From Azospirillum agricola (GTDB lineage Bacteria; Pseudomonadota; Alphaproteobacteria; Azospirillales; Azospirillaceae): DNA of 64,000 nucleotides. The stretch spans positions 1 through 64,000 of the forward strand of contig NZ_JAGINM010000026.1 in the NCBI RefSeq assembly GCF_017876095.1. The letters are read 5' to 3'. The translations under genes and the position numbers were made by a program. The stretch's first letter is position 1; each line of letters begins with the position of its first letter. Below, piece by piece: positions 17,111-25,338 of the stretch. The notes beneath the pieces were generated by a model, which saw only the letters and a program-made list of their open reading frames with translations, did not search any database and had not been told where the DNA came from.

Positions 17111-18484
17111 ATGGAGACAGCGCCCATGCGCGCCCCCCCTGCCCCCCTGGCGACCCTGGCGGCCGAGATCGAACGGATGCCGACCGTGAGCTGGCGCGGC
17201 GAAATCCGCTCGGCCGCCGGCATGACACTGGAGGTCGACGGGCTTCAGCGCGTGCTGTCGGTCGGCGACAAGTGCCACGCCGAGACTGTGCGCGGCGGCC
17301 GCGTGCTGTGCGAGACCATCGGCTTTCGCAACGGCCGCTCCCTGCTGATGGCCTTCGACAACATCGAGGGCGTGGCGGAGGGCTGCGCCGCCACGACCAA
17401 CGACACCGCCTTCACGCTGCGGCCGTCGATCGGCTGGCTCGGCCGCGTGATCGACGCGCTCGGCCAGCCGATCGACGGGCACGGCCCCTTGCGCAACGGC
17501 GAGCACGCGCGCAGCCTGCGCCAGCCGCCGCCGGCCGCCTGCGCGCGCCGCCGGGTGGGGGAGAAGCTCGACACCGGAATCCGGGTGATCGACAGCTTCG
17601 TGCCCCTGTGCCGCGGCCAGCGGCTCGGCGTCTTCGCCGGCTCGGGCGTCGGTAAATCGACCCTGCTGTCGATGTTCGCCCGCCACGCCGAGGCCGACGC
17701 CATCGTCATCGGGCTGGTCGGCGAGCGCGGCCGCGAGGTTCGCGAGTTCATCCAGGACGATCTCGGGGCCGAGGGGCTGGCGCGCTCGGTGGTGATCGTC
17801 GCCACCTCGGACGAACCGCCGCTGATGCGCCGCCAAGCCGCCCTGCTCTGCCTGACCGTGGCGGAGGAGCTGCGCGACCAGGGGCTTCATGTGCTGTGCC
17901 TGATGGACAGCGTCACCCGCTTCGCCATGGCGCAGCGCGAGATCGGGCTCGCCGCCGGCGAGCCGCCGACCTCCAAGAGCTACCCGCCCAGCGTCTTCGC
18001 CGAGCTGCCCCGCCTGCTGGAGCGCGCCGGCCCCGGTCCGGACGATGGTGGAAGCGGCGGCGACATCACCGCCATCTTCACCGTGCTGGTCGACGGCGAC
18101 GACCATGACGAGCCGATCGCCGACGCGGTGCGCGGCATCCTCGACGGCCATCTGGTGCTCGACCGCCGCATCGCCGAACAGGGCCGCTACCCGGCGGTCA
18201 ATCTGCTGCGCAGCGTCTCGCGCACCCTGCCCGGCTGCCACAGCCCCGACGAGAACCGGGTCGTCGGCCGCGCCCGAGCGCTGGCCGCGACCTACGACAA
18301 CATGCGCGAGATGATCCGGCTCGGCGCCTACAAGCGCGGCACCGACCCGGACACCGACGCCGCCATGGACCTGCACCCCCGGCTGGACGCCTTCCTGCGC
18401 CAGGGCAAGGACGACCGCACCGCCACCCCCGACACCTTCGCGCAGCTCGCAGCCCTTCTCCCGACGACCGGAGCCCCGACATGA
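17111..18484 (+). CDS. fliI: Flagellum-specific ATPase FliI
   Basis: Cytoplasmic hexameric ATPase that energises flagellar type III export, 457 residues. Walker A is AGSGVGKST at 176-184; the VVIVATSDEPPLMRRQA stretch and the LMDSVTRFAMAQREIGLA strand are typical of FliI/YscN. ACGAGG precedes the ATG; an internal ATG at 17126 with GGAGA is an alternative start. It overlaps the next gene by ATGA and is divergent from flgB. Confidence 0.96.
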   Translation: METAPMRAPPAPLATLAAEIERMPTVSWRGEIRSAAGMTLEVDGLQRVLSVGDKCHAETVRGGRVLCETIGFRNGRSLLMAFDNIEGVAEGCAATTNDTAFTLRPSIGWLGRVIDALGQPIDGHGPLRNGEHARSLRQPPPAACARRRVGEKLDTGIRVIDSFVPLCRGQRLGVFAGSGVGKSTLLSMFARHAEADAIVIGLVGERGREVREFIQDDLGAEGLARSVVIVATSDEPPLMRRQAALLCLTVAEELRDQGLHVLCLMDSVTRFAMAQREIGLAAGEPPTSKSYPPSVFAELPRLLERAGPGPDDGGSGGDITAIFTVLVDGDDHDEPIADAVRGILDGHLVLDRRIAEQGRYPAVNLLRSVSRTLPGCHSPDENRVVGRARALAATYDNMREMIRLGAYKRGTDPDTDAAMDLHPRLDAFLRQGKDDRTATPDTFAQLAALLPTTGAPT

Positions 18485-19077
18485 GCGTCAACACCAAACT
18501 GGCCGCCCAGGCCCTGCCGCCGCCCCAGGCCAGGGTTTCGGCCAAGCCGCCCGAACCCAAGGAAAGCCTCGCCGAAAAAATGGAGGTCGGCTTCGAGGAT
18601 CTGCTCGACGTGGTGAACCCGCTTCAGCAGTTGCCGGTGGTGTCGTCGGTCTACCGCGAGGCGACCGGCGAGAGCATCTCGATCCCGGCGCGGCTGGCCG
18701 GCGGCTTCCTGTTCGGCGGTCCGGCGGGCCTGATCGGCAGCGCCGCCATGGTGGTCTTCGAGGAGATCACCGGCGACAGCGTGCTCGGCCATCTCGGAAC
18801 GCTGGCCGACGACATCGGCGGGGAGGCGAGCCCCACGGCGCCGACCGCGACCGCCGCCGCTCCGCTGCCCTGGCTGAAGGGAGAGGGCGACGGCGGTGAC
18901 GTCCCCCTGCCCTCCGCCGCGTCGATGGTCGAGGCGCTGCGGCGCAAGGCCGCCGTTCCGGAAGCGGCCGCCGCCGCCACGCTGCGCCCGGAGGAAAGCC
19001 CGGCGCCGCAGACGCTGGCGAAGCTCTACGCGCTCCAGGCGACGGATGCCGGCCGCGCCGACGCCGTCCGGCTGTGA
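18481..19077 (+). CDS. Unknown protein coupled to fliI, 198 aa
   Basis: I do not recognise a named family. It overlaps fliI by four bases (ATGA), so it is translationally coupled, in the place where fliJ usually lies. It lacks the long coiled coil expected of FliJ. Instead it has an N-terminal disordered Pro/Lys segment (1-35), a compact block around VNPLQQLPVVSSVYREATGE (about 45-65), and a small Gly/Ala hydrophobic stretch (LAGGFLFGGPAGLIGSAAMV, about 72-91). The tail is Ala/Pro-rich and ends with ALQATDAGRADAVRL. A flagellar export or assembly role is inferred from position only. Confidence 0.7.
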   Translation: MSVNTKLAAQALPPPQARVSAKPPEPKESLAEKMEVGFEDLLDVVNPLQQLPVVSSVYREATGESISIPARLAGGFLFGGPAGLIGSAAMVVFEEITGDSVLGHLGTLADDIGGEASPTAPTATAAAPLPWLKGEGDGGDVPLPSAASMVEALRRKAAVPEAAAAATLRPEESPAPQTLAKLYALQATDAGRADAVRL

Positions 19078-19120
19078 GGCCGGCTTCGGCAAACAGCCGT
19101 TTTCCGGCCCAGCTTCCCGC

Positions 19121-19142
19121 CATCCCCGCTTTCGCCGGGATG
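19121..19142. terminator. Hairpin between convergent genes
   Basis: CATCCC and GGGATG flank CGCTTTCGCC in the 100-base gap between two convergent genes. It resembles one arm of the repeat at 54996-55080 and may act as a bidirectional terminator. No T tract is present. Confidence 0.3.
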
Positions 19143-19177
19143 GTGACGGACAGGCCGCTCACCCAAAGCCGCAGGCG

Positions 19178-20266
19178 TCACCGCAAGCTGTTGCGCGACG
19201 CCTGCTCGATGGCCTTGATGTGCGACAGGCCGGGCAGGATTTCCGACCGGATGAACTCCAGCCGGCGCACAGGCCCGCCGCCGCGCGAGAAGCGCGCCTT
19301 CCACAGATTCATCTTCACCGCCAGACCGCACAGCACGCCGCCGATGGTCAGATGGTGGGTCACGATCAGGTCGCGGATGGCGCGGAAACTCTCGGCGTTG
19401 ATGTTGCGCCAGAAATCACGCGAGCGGTTGTCGAAGCTTTCGAAGCGTCCGGTGATCGAGGTGGCGATGTCGGTCAAGTCGCGCCCGATCTCGTCGAGCA
19501 GACGCCCCTGCCGAAAATCGCGCCGCACCTCGCTGGCCTGGTGCAGCTCGGTCATCCAGGCGAGAAAGCCTTGCACGTCCGGCACGATGTCGTCGAGGCA
19601 GCGCTTGAAATAGGCCAGCGACAGGAAGATGTCGGCGTATTCCTCCAGGAAGGCCGGAATCTCCGTCAGCGGGATGTCGAGCCGGTCGGCGGTCAGTTGC
19701 AGCCGGCGCCGCGCCTCCTCGATGTCCGGCTCGGCGAACATGCGGATCAGGCTTTCCATGCTGCTGACGCGCACGCCGTCGGAGCCGTAGACATGCTCGA
19801 TCAGCGGGCGGGTGAAGACCTGCATGTAGCCGGTCAGCTCGGCCCGCTTGGCGTCGGACAGGCGGAGCGCGTCGGCCTCGTCGACGTCGATCTTCAGGCG
19901 GCGCAGCTCCAGCCGCAGGCTGTAGACGTCGAAGCTGGCGGCCTCGGCGATCTGCATGATCTTGCGCAGGTCGCGGCGCATTGCCGGACCGTCGATTCCG
20001 AAGCAGGCCGGCAGCTGGTCGAGTCCGATCTGGCCGCTGCCGGTCTGCGCGTCGTTGAAGACCTCGGCGACGGTTTCCAGCCGGACGTTCTTGATCAGCC
20101 GGGCGTGGCGCAGGCCCGGTGTTTCCAGCGGGATGATCGACAGCGGCAGGATGTGAAGGGAATCACGCCCCTCGCCCGCCCTGGTCCGCGCCAGGCCGAC
20201 CGGCCCGGCGCCGGTCGTCGCCGGCGGCCGTATGCTGTTGCGCAGCGCCCTGTTTTCCGCCTCCAC
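19178..20266 (-). CDS. Unknown flagellar-cluster protein, 362 aa
   Basis: No family recognised. GTG start at 20266, supported by GGGGAG about 8 bases upstream. A disordered N-terminus (1-40) is followed by an almost wholly helical, charged protein with no signal peptide. One moderately hydrophobic stretch (LTIGGVLCGLAVKMNLW, about 305-321) could be an amphipathic or single membrane segment. It is the last gene after flagellin-flaF-flbT-FlaG-DUF1217 and 38 bases past the DUF1217 gene, so it is likely co-transcribed. A cytoplasmic structural or regulatory role in motility is only an inference. Confidence 0.7.
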   Translation of the reverse strand: MEAENRALRNSIRPPATTGAGPVGLARTRAGEGRDSLHILPLSIIPLETPGLRHARLIKNVRLETVAEVFNDAQTGSGQIGLDQLPACFGIDGPAMRRDLRKIMQIAEAASFDVYSLRLELRRLKIDVDEADALRLSDAKRAELTGYMQVFTRPLIEHVYGSDGVRVSSMESLIRMFAEPDIEEARRRLQLTADRLDIPLTEIPAFLEEYADIFLSLAYFKRCLDDIVPDVQGFLAWMTELHQASEVRRDFRQGRLLDEIGRDLTDIATSITGRFESFDNRSRDFWRNINAESFRAIRDLIVTHHLTIGGVLCGLAVKMNLWKARFSRGGGPVRRLEFIRSEILPGLSHIKAIEQASRNSLR

Positions 20267-20304
20267 GGCAAGAACTCCCCACGCTGGCGAAACCCGCCCT
20301 TGCG

Positions 20305-21096
20305 TCAGAAGCGCGGGAACTTCAGCAGCGACATCGTGATGGACGGATCAATGGTGATGATCGAGGCGCGTCCGCTGCGCGAGATCCCGATCGACGGCGC
20401 GGTGGCGGCGCCGTTGTCCGACGACCCGTTGAGCATGTCGTACATGACGGAAAAGCGGTCGAGGAACTTCTGCACCTTCGCCGGGTCCTTGAAGTCCTTG
20501 ATGTCGAACTTCTTGGCCAGCTTCTCGGCGAGCCGGTCGATGTCCTGGAGTGCGGCGCCGTCCGGGATGTTCAGCGCGGTGAACACCACCTTCTGCAAGG
20601 GCGCGTCGCCCAGCACCTGGAACCAGTTGTTGATGCTTGGCGCCCGGCGCTGGAAATAGAGCGCCAAACGGACCGCCGGGTTGGTCTCGTCGGCCTGGAC
20701 CTCCATCTTGACGTCGATGAAGCGCTCGACGATGGCCTGGACGATCTTCGGTTCCTTCAGGGCGGCGCCGCCATTCTCCTTGAAACCGAGAATCGTCGCC
20801 ATCTCCTTGAACTTGGGGTCGCTCATCCGGTTGGCGGTGGCCTTCTCGTCGGTGACGCCCTCGTTCAGGACCTTCCTGATCAGGCCCCGCGCGAAGGTCT
20901 GGCTGCCGAGATCGAAGGCCTCCATGACGAAACGGTAGAGCTTGTCATCCTTCAGGAGGGCATCGGCCGAGGTGATCTTGCCGATGTTGGCCTCGAAATA
21001 GGCGATGCTCCGCTGGATGTCGCCGCGCTTGCGCAGCGCCCCTTCCATGCGGTCCTGGTTGCGCACGATCTGCCGGTAGTCCTGGATCGTGCTCAT
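20305..21096 (-). CDS. DUF1217-family flagellar-cluster protein
   Basis: A 263-residue protein that matches the DUF1217 pattern: SIAYFEANIGKITSADALLK, followed by a helical repeat in which Phe, Ala and Arg-Lys positions recur (FARGLIRKVLNEG, KFKEMATILGF). DUF1217 proteins are common in alphaproteobacterial flagellar clusters, function unproven. The ATG at 21096 has GGGAGG upstream and overlaps the end of the FlaG-like gene by four bases. The C-terminus (about 230-263) resembles a flexible tail with SGRASIITIDPS. Confidence 0.78.
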   Translation of the reverse strand: MSTIQDYRQIVRNQDRMEGALRKRGDIQRSIAYFEANIGKITSADALLKDDKLYRFVMEAFDLGSQTFARGLIRKVLNEGVTDEKATANRMSDPKFKEMATILGFKENGGAALKEPKIVQAIVERFIDVKMEVQADETNPAVRLALYFQRRAPSINNWFQVLGDAPLQKVVFTALNIPDGAALQDIDRLAEKLAKKFDIKDFKDPAKVQKFLDRFSVMYDMLNGSSDNGAATAPSIGISRSGRASIITIDPSITMSLLKFPRF

Positions 21097-21488
21097 GCCT
21101 TGACCTCCCGCCCCGGTGTTCCACCATCCTCTCCGGACGATCCGGCCGACGCCTCCTCGGCGTGGAGGTCGGGTTCGACGTAGGTCGGCGGGATGCGCAT
21201 GATGACCCGGCCGGTCTCGGTGTCCAGGACCTCCGTGTGAAGGCGCTGGGTCTCGGGATCGAGCTGGACCCGGTAGGGCTGGATGTCGTCCCGCGGCGGG
21301 TTGCGCGGCGGGATGCCCGCCTGCTGGCCCTTGTCGGCGCCCTCGACGACCTCGGCCGGCTTGTCGTTCGCCGCCTGGGCCGCCTTCAGGCGGTCCATCT
21401 GGCGCTGGCGCGCCTCGGCCATCACGTCGGCGCTCGTGATGCCGCGCTCGGTGCCGACCCCGCCGACACCATCCAAGGGCTTTGCCAT
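21093..21488 (-). CDS. FlaG-like protein
   Basis: A 131-residue protein whose middle (about 70-105: YRVQLDPETQRLHTEVLD, then TGRVIMRIPP) fits the FlaG family core, in which a beta segment ends in an IPP motif. FlaG proteins influence filament length in other bacteria. The N-terminal half is low-complexity and Gln/Ala/Lys-rich, and the C-terminal tail is acidic. It lies 2 bases after flbT and overlaps the DUF1217 gene by four bases. Assigned from the core motif only. Confidence 0.65.
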   Translation of the reverse strand: MAKPLDGVGGVGTERGITSADVMAEARQRQMDRLKAAQAANDKPAEVVEGADKGQQAGIPPRNPPRDDIQPYRVQLDPETQRLHTEVLDTETGRVIMRIPPTYVEPDLHAEEASAGSSGEDGGTPGREVKA

Positions 21489-21490
21489 CT

Positions 21491-21925
21491 CTACCCCGCG
21501 ACGTGTTGTTCGCTCTGGCCCGGCGGCCGCGCCTTCGGGCGCCCCAGAACGGTGTTCTCATAGTCGAGGACCGGGCGCAGGCTGCTCAGGGCCTTGTAGT
21601 AGTCGCGCTCCGCGACGTAGCCCATCGCCTGCATGATGTGGTTCTGGACGTCCGGACGGACGAAGGCGGCGTAGAGATCGGCCATCATCCCGGTGATGAC
21701 CGGGGTGTGGGTGCCGGCGGCGGCGGGATCGAGCAGCATGCTCTGGATGACGAAGTAGCAGCGGCGCGCCGGAGTGGTCGCCTCCTCGTCCTGCATGATG
21801 TCGCTGCCGCGGATGATCTGGGCGAAGTTGCTGATGGTGAGCGTGTAGCGGCGGTTGTCGTTCTGCACGACGCAGCCGTTGATGACCACCCGTTCCAGCG
21901 GCTTCAGCCGGAGCTTAAGCGACAT
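21491..21925 (-). CDS. flbT: Flagellin translation regulator FlbT
   Basis: A 144-residue cytoplasmic protein matching FlbT, known in Caulobacter to bind the flagellin mRNA leader and repress its translation. Conserved blocks include LKLRLKPLERVVINGCV at the N-terminus, NDNRRYTLTISN, CYFVIQSMLLDP and YYKALSSLRPVLDYE. GGAGG lies just before the ATG, and the gene overlaps flaF by 11 bases. Downstream of flagellin and flaF, the typical alphaproteobacterial arrangement. Confidence 0.93.
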   Translation of the reverse strand: MSLKLRLKPLERVVINGCVVQNDNRRYTLTISNFAQIIRGSDIMQDEEATTPARRCYFVIQSMLLDPAAAGTHTPVITGMMADLYAAFVRPDVQNHIMQAMGYVAERDYYKALSSLRPVLDYENTVLGRPKARPPGQSEQHVAG

Positions 21926-22295
21926 CGGCGACCTCCAGGGCGGGCTGCGGCGTTCCCTGCAGCCCCTGCATGACCGCCCGGTTGATGTCGATCAGCAGGT
22001 CGACTCCGCCACCGCCCCGCAGGATTTCGCGGGTCCGCCGGTCGACCGTGTAGGACAACGACACCAGGCCGGCGCGGAGTTTCTCGGGCAGGCCGTTCTC
22101 GTCGTCCAGCAGGTCGGCGCGCAGCCAGCCCCACAGCTCCATGTTCCGCCACAGGGCGTCCTTCAGCCCCTCCGACTGCCAGTTGGCGTCGCGGTGGCGC
22201 TCCAGGGCCAGGGTGATGCGCAGGAACAGGCGGTATTCGATCCGGCGCGGATCCTCGCATTCGAGGATGGTCTGCTGGTAGGCGGCGATGCTCAT
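21915..22295 (-). CDS. flaF: Flagellin synthesis factor FlaF
   Basis: A 126-residue protein matching FlaF, which is needed for flagellin secretion and acts opposite to FlbT. It begins MSIAAYQQTILECEDPRRIE, and the LWRNMELWGWLRADL helix and LISI-like region (VSLSYTVDRRTREIL) are characteristic. Start at 22295 with AAAGGTG 6 bases upstream. It lies between flagellin and flbT, overlapping flbT by 11 bases. Confidence 0.92.
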   Translation of the reverse strand: MSIAAYQQTILECEDPRRIEYRLFLRITLALERHRDANWQSEGLKDALWRNMELWGWLRADLLDDENGLPEKLRAGLVSLSYTVDRRTREILRGGGGVDLLIDINRAVMQGLQGTPQPALEVADVA

Positions 22296-22393
22296 GGTCG
22301 CACCTTTTGAGGGTTTCACCGTCGGTGGGTTGGTCTGCGTCGAAAGCCGGCGCGGCGGCGGGCACCGCCGGCCGCCCGCCGGCCTCCGGCCCC

Positions 22394-22441
22394 AAAAGGG
22401 AGAGTGGGCCGGCGCCCGCCCCGAAGGGAAGGCCCCGGCCC
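22394..22441 (-). terminator. Hairpin after the flagellin gene
   Basis: On the minus strand GGGCCGG (22441-22435) pairs with CCGGCCC (22412-22406), followed by CTCTCCCTTTT. A further GC-rich inverted repeat lies closer to flaF (about 22345-22390). This fits a partial terminator that would favour flagellin mRNA over downstream flaF-flbT. Confidence 0.55.
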
Positions 22442-22450
22442 GCCCAAGGC

Positions 22451-24244
22451 TTAGCGGAACAGCGACAGGATGTTCTGCGGACCCTGGTTGGCGATCGACA
22501 GCGCCTGGGTCGCGAGCTGCTGCTGGACCTGGAGGGCCTGCAGGCGGCTCGATTCCTCGTTCATGTCGGCGTCGATCAGCAGGCCGATGCCCTTGTTGAC
22601 CGCGTCGGTCAGCTTGGACAGGAAGTCGGTCTGGATGCCGATGCGGTTTTCGATCGAGCCGACGGCCGCGGCCTTCACGATCACCTTGGTCAGCATGCTG
22701 TCGATGGCTTCCAGCGAACGGGTCGCGTTGTTCTGCACGTCGAGCTGCTTCAGTTCGGCCAGACCGCCGAAGGCGTCGCTTTCCTTCGTCTGCACCCACA
22801 ACCCCTCGATCTTCGAGTTGTAGTTGGTGTCGGCCACGATGTTGGTGGGGGCGGTCATGTCGGCCGAGGTGGTGGCGGACTTGTATCCGGCGCCGACGGT
22901 GAACTGGAGCTGACGCTTGCCGTCGATGGTGGCGAAGGCCGACTTGACCGTGCGGTCCTTCAGCAGGGCGTTCGCGGTCGCGTAGTCGGTCGGCGCCGTG
23001 CCGCCGAGCAGGCCCGGAGCCGAGGTCGCCGCGGTCACCGCCGCGGTCGACGCCGCACTGCCGAGGCCGAGCGTGAGGCCGGCGGCCGCGCCGCTGAGGT
23101 CGAGGGCGGCGGTGAACAGGTCGGTGGTGCCGTCCGTCAGCTTGGCGTTGTAGGCGGTGTCGCCACGGTCGTAGGCGGCGCCGATGGCCAGCTTGACCGC
23201 GTCGCCGTAGGCCTTGGCGCCTTCGAAGTCGGTCGCCTTGCCGGTCTGGGCGAGGTGCTTGGTGTAGGCGACGTCGTAGGCCGAATCCACCAGGGCCTGA
23301 CGCTGGCTCGCGGCGGCCAGGGTCTTGGTCTGGTCGATGATCGACGGCAGCATCGAGGCGTAGGTCTGCTTGGCGATCGCGTCGTTGATCGCCGTGGTGA
23401 TCAGCGCCTCGGTGGTCGCCTGGTCGGTGGTGTACTTGATGGCGCTGAGGTCGACCGTGATGTCGGTGGTGATCGGCTTCAGCGTCAGGGCGACGATGTC
23501 GCCGTTGACCGAGGTGCCGGCGCCGACGACTTCCTTCTGCTGGTAGTTCACGGTCAGCGCTTCGCTGGTGAACTTGAAGGTCAGCTTGTCGAGGCCGAGA
23601 TTCTGGCCGTCGATGTAGACGCCGCTCGAGGTGCCGATGTCGAACACCTGCGAGGCCTTGGCGGCCACGGTGGAGTCGATCTTCTGCTCGATCGTCGCCT
23701 TGCCGAGGATCGAATCAGACCGCATGTCCTGGCGGGTGAAGCTGATGTAGCTCGGCGTCACGCCGTTCTCGCTGCGGCTCAGCGTCGCCAGAACGTCGAC
23801 GTTGAGATCCTTGGCCGAGCCGTCCGGCGAATAGTTGACGTTCAGCCAGTTGTCGCCGTTGAACGAGGCCGAGGCGACGACGCCCTCGATCTGCTGAATG
23901 TACTGGTCGACTTCGGCCTGCAGGAACTTCGGATCGGTGCCGTCCGACTGGGCGGCGACGATGCGCTGCTTCATGGCGGTCAGCATGTTCTTCACGCTGT
24001 CGGCGCCGTTGGAGGCGTTGACGGCGGTCGAGGTGCCGAGGCCGAGCGCGTCGGAGACGGCCTTGAAGCCGGCGACGTCGGACTTCATGGTCGAGGAGAT
24101 CGACCAGTAGGCGGCGTTGTCCTTGGCGACGTTCACCTTCAGGCCGGTCGAGATGCGGTCCTGGGTGCCTTCCAGATCGCTCGTCACCTTGCGCAGCGTC
24201 TGCAGCGCGGTCATCGCCGAGGCGTTGGTCATAATCGAGGCCAT
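22451..24244 (-). CDS. Flagellin
   Basis: Filament subunit, 597 residues. The N-terminal D0/D1 domain (MASIMTNASAMTALQTLRKV, then DRISTGLKVNVAKDN) and the C-terminal D0 domain (ALQVQQQLATQALSIANQGP, ending NILSLFR) are clear. The central 350 residues form an enlarged variable domain rich in Ala/Thr/Asp. This is longer than the roughly 270-400 residues usual in alphaproteobacteria, similar to large glycosylated polar flagellins. The start at 24244 has GGAG upstream and lacks the 9-residue leader of the longer frame. Followed by flaF and flbT, and preceded by the box at 24363-24380. Confidence 0.95.
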   Translation of the reverse strand: MASIMTNASAMTALQTLRKVTSDLEGTQDRISTGLKVNVAKDNAAYWSISSTMKSDVAGFKAVSDALGLGTSTAVNASNGADSVKNMLTAMKQRIVAAQSDGTDPKFLQAEVDQYIQQIEGVVASASFNGDNWLNVNYSPDGSAKDLNVDVLATLSRSENGVTPSYISFTRQDMRSDSILGKATIEQKIDSTVAAKASQVFDIGTSSGVYIDGQNLGLDKLTFKFTSEALTVNYQQKEVVGAGTSVNGDIVALTLKPITTDITVDLSAIKYTTDQATTEALITTAINDAIAKQTYASMLPSIIDQTKTLAAASQRQALVDSAYDVAYTKHLAQTGKATDFEGAKAYGDAVKLAIGAAYDRGDTAYNAKLTDGTTDLFTAALDLSGAAAGLTLGLGSAASTAAVTAATSAPGLLGGTAPTDYATANALLKDRTVKSAFATIDGKRQLQFTVGAGYKSATTSADMTAPTNIVADTNYNSKIEGLWVQTKESDAFGGLAELKQLDVQNNATRSLEAIDSMLTKVIVKAAAVGSIENRIGIQTDFLSKLTDAVNKGIGLLIDADMNEESSRLQALQVQQQLATQALSIANQGPQNILSLFR

Positions 24245-24362
24245 GGGTATCTCCACTTCGCGAGATGTCATGGCGCCTTTCTGACGCCGGGGCCGATGTC
24301 GCGCGGGCCTTCCCGATCAAGTCGCGGGAGCGCGAGTGGCGAAGCTAAGGATGACCAACCCG

Positions 24363-24380
24363 GTTTAAGCCGAGGTAAAA
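24363..24380 (-). promoter_or_regulatory. CtrA-like box upstream of flagellin
   Basis: The minus strand reads TTTTACCTCGGCTTAAAC, that is TTTA-N7-TTAA. It is 119-136 bases before the flagellin start. The promoter between box and gene does not show a clear sigma-54 (GG-N10-GC) pair; the closest GG and GC are one base too near. Confidence 0.5.
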
Positions 24381-24504
24381 AAGTGATGCCGTTCGCTCGG
24401 GGCGGTGTTTTCTTGAAGAAAGATAGTCGTTTTCGAAAAATTTTGAGAAAGGCGTTCTTTTCCGGACCTGATCTTCACGCCGGTTGATGGCCGGCGGTTG
24501 ACGG

Positions 24505-25326
24505 TCAGCGGCTGGCGACCCGCGCCGCGGCGCGCTGGTTGGCCGGGGCGACCGGCGGGATGATCGGCAGCCGGCCGGCGTTGCGCGCCGCCGTCTGAGA
24601 CAGCCGCTCCAGCAGAAGCGACGCCATGTCGGGAGCGACGTGGTCGGGCGGCGCCTCGAACTTGTAGCCGCGGCCGTAGACGGTCTCGATGTAGCGGCCG
24701 CCGCCGGTCGCCATGTCGATCTTCTTGCGCAGCTTGCAGATGTAGACGTCGATCACCTTGTCGAGCGGGTCCGAACCGGACAGGCCGTAGACCTCCTCGT
24801 AGATGTGCTCCTTGGAGACCACCCGGCGGTGGTTCAGGGCCAGCACCGACAGGATCGCGTGCTCGCGCTGGCTGAGGCGCAGACGTTCGCCGTCCACCTC
24901 GGGATCGCGACCGTCGAGGAAGACGGTCAGGCGGCCGACCGACACGGCGTTGCTGGTCAGCCCGTAGGAGCGGCGGCGGATCGCCTCCAGGCGCGCCCGG
25001 ATCTCGGTGCTGATCACCGGCTTGACCAGGACGTCGTCGGCGCCGGCCCGCAGGATGGCGGCGGTGGTGGTGGCACAGCGGCGCTCGATCAGGCAGATGA
25101 TCGCCGCCGTCACCTGATGGGCACGCAGCATCGCCACGCAGGCCGCCGTGTCGCCGACATCCCCGATGATGATCGCATCATGGTTGATCTCGATCCGCCC
25201 ATGGCCGTTCAGCAGATCCTGAAGCCCATCCAGGTCGATCCGGTCATGGTTAATTTTACTAAGATCGAGTTGCTTCCCGATGGCTTCAGCGATCAGGTCC
25301 CCCGGCTCTATCAGCAGCGTTTGCAT
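24505..25326 (-). CDS. CtrA-like OmpR-family response regulator with degenerate receiver
   Basis: A 273-residue DNA-binding protein. The C-terminal winged helix (about 125-225) closely tracks CtrA, including VIDVYICKLRKK at 191-202 and YIETVYGRGYKF. The N-terminal receiver is altered: the acidic pocket reads IEPGD, the phospho-acceptor position is Gly55 with Asp56 next to it (DAIIIGDVGD), the Thr/Ser position is Ile, and only Lys102 remains. The start at 25326 is chosen because GGAGA lies at good spacing; 25338 is possible. It probably regulates the flagellar genes around it, and a box of the same type sits upstream of it. Its partner kinase is unknown. Confidence 0.85.
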   Translation of the reverse strand: MQTLLIEPGDLIAEAIGKQLDLSKINHDRIDLDGLQDLLNGHGRIEINHDAIIIGDVGDTAACVAMLRAHQVTAAIICLIERRCATTTAAILRAGADDVLVKPVISTEIRARLEAIRRRSYGLTSNAVSVGRLTVFLDGRDPEVDGERLRLSQREHAILSVLALNHRRVVSKEHIYEEVYGLSGSDPLDKVIDVYICKLRKKIDMATGGGRYIETVYGRGYKFEAPPDHVAPDMASLLLERLSQTAARNAGRLPIIPPVAPANQRAAARVASR

Positions 25327-25338
25327 TGGATTCTCCAT

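Noticed and set aside
18481..19077. Calling the gene after fliI fliJ
   Set aside because: Position fits, but the sequence lacks FliJ's long coiled coil and conserved ends.
24245..24360. Sigma-54 promoter for flagellin
   Set aside because: The closest GG and GC dinucleotides are separated by 9 bases and not 10, and flanking bases do not fit the consensus.
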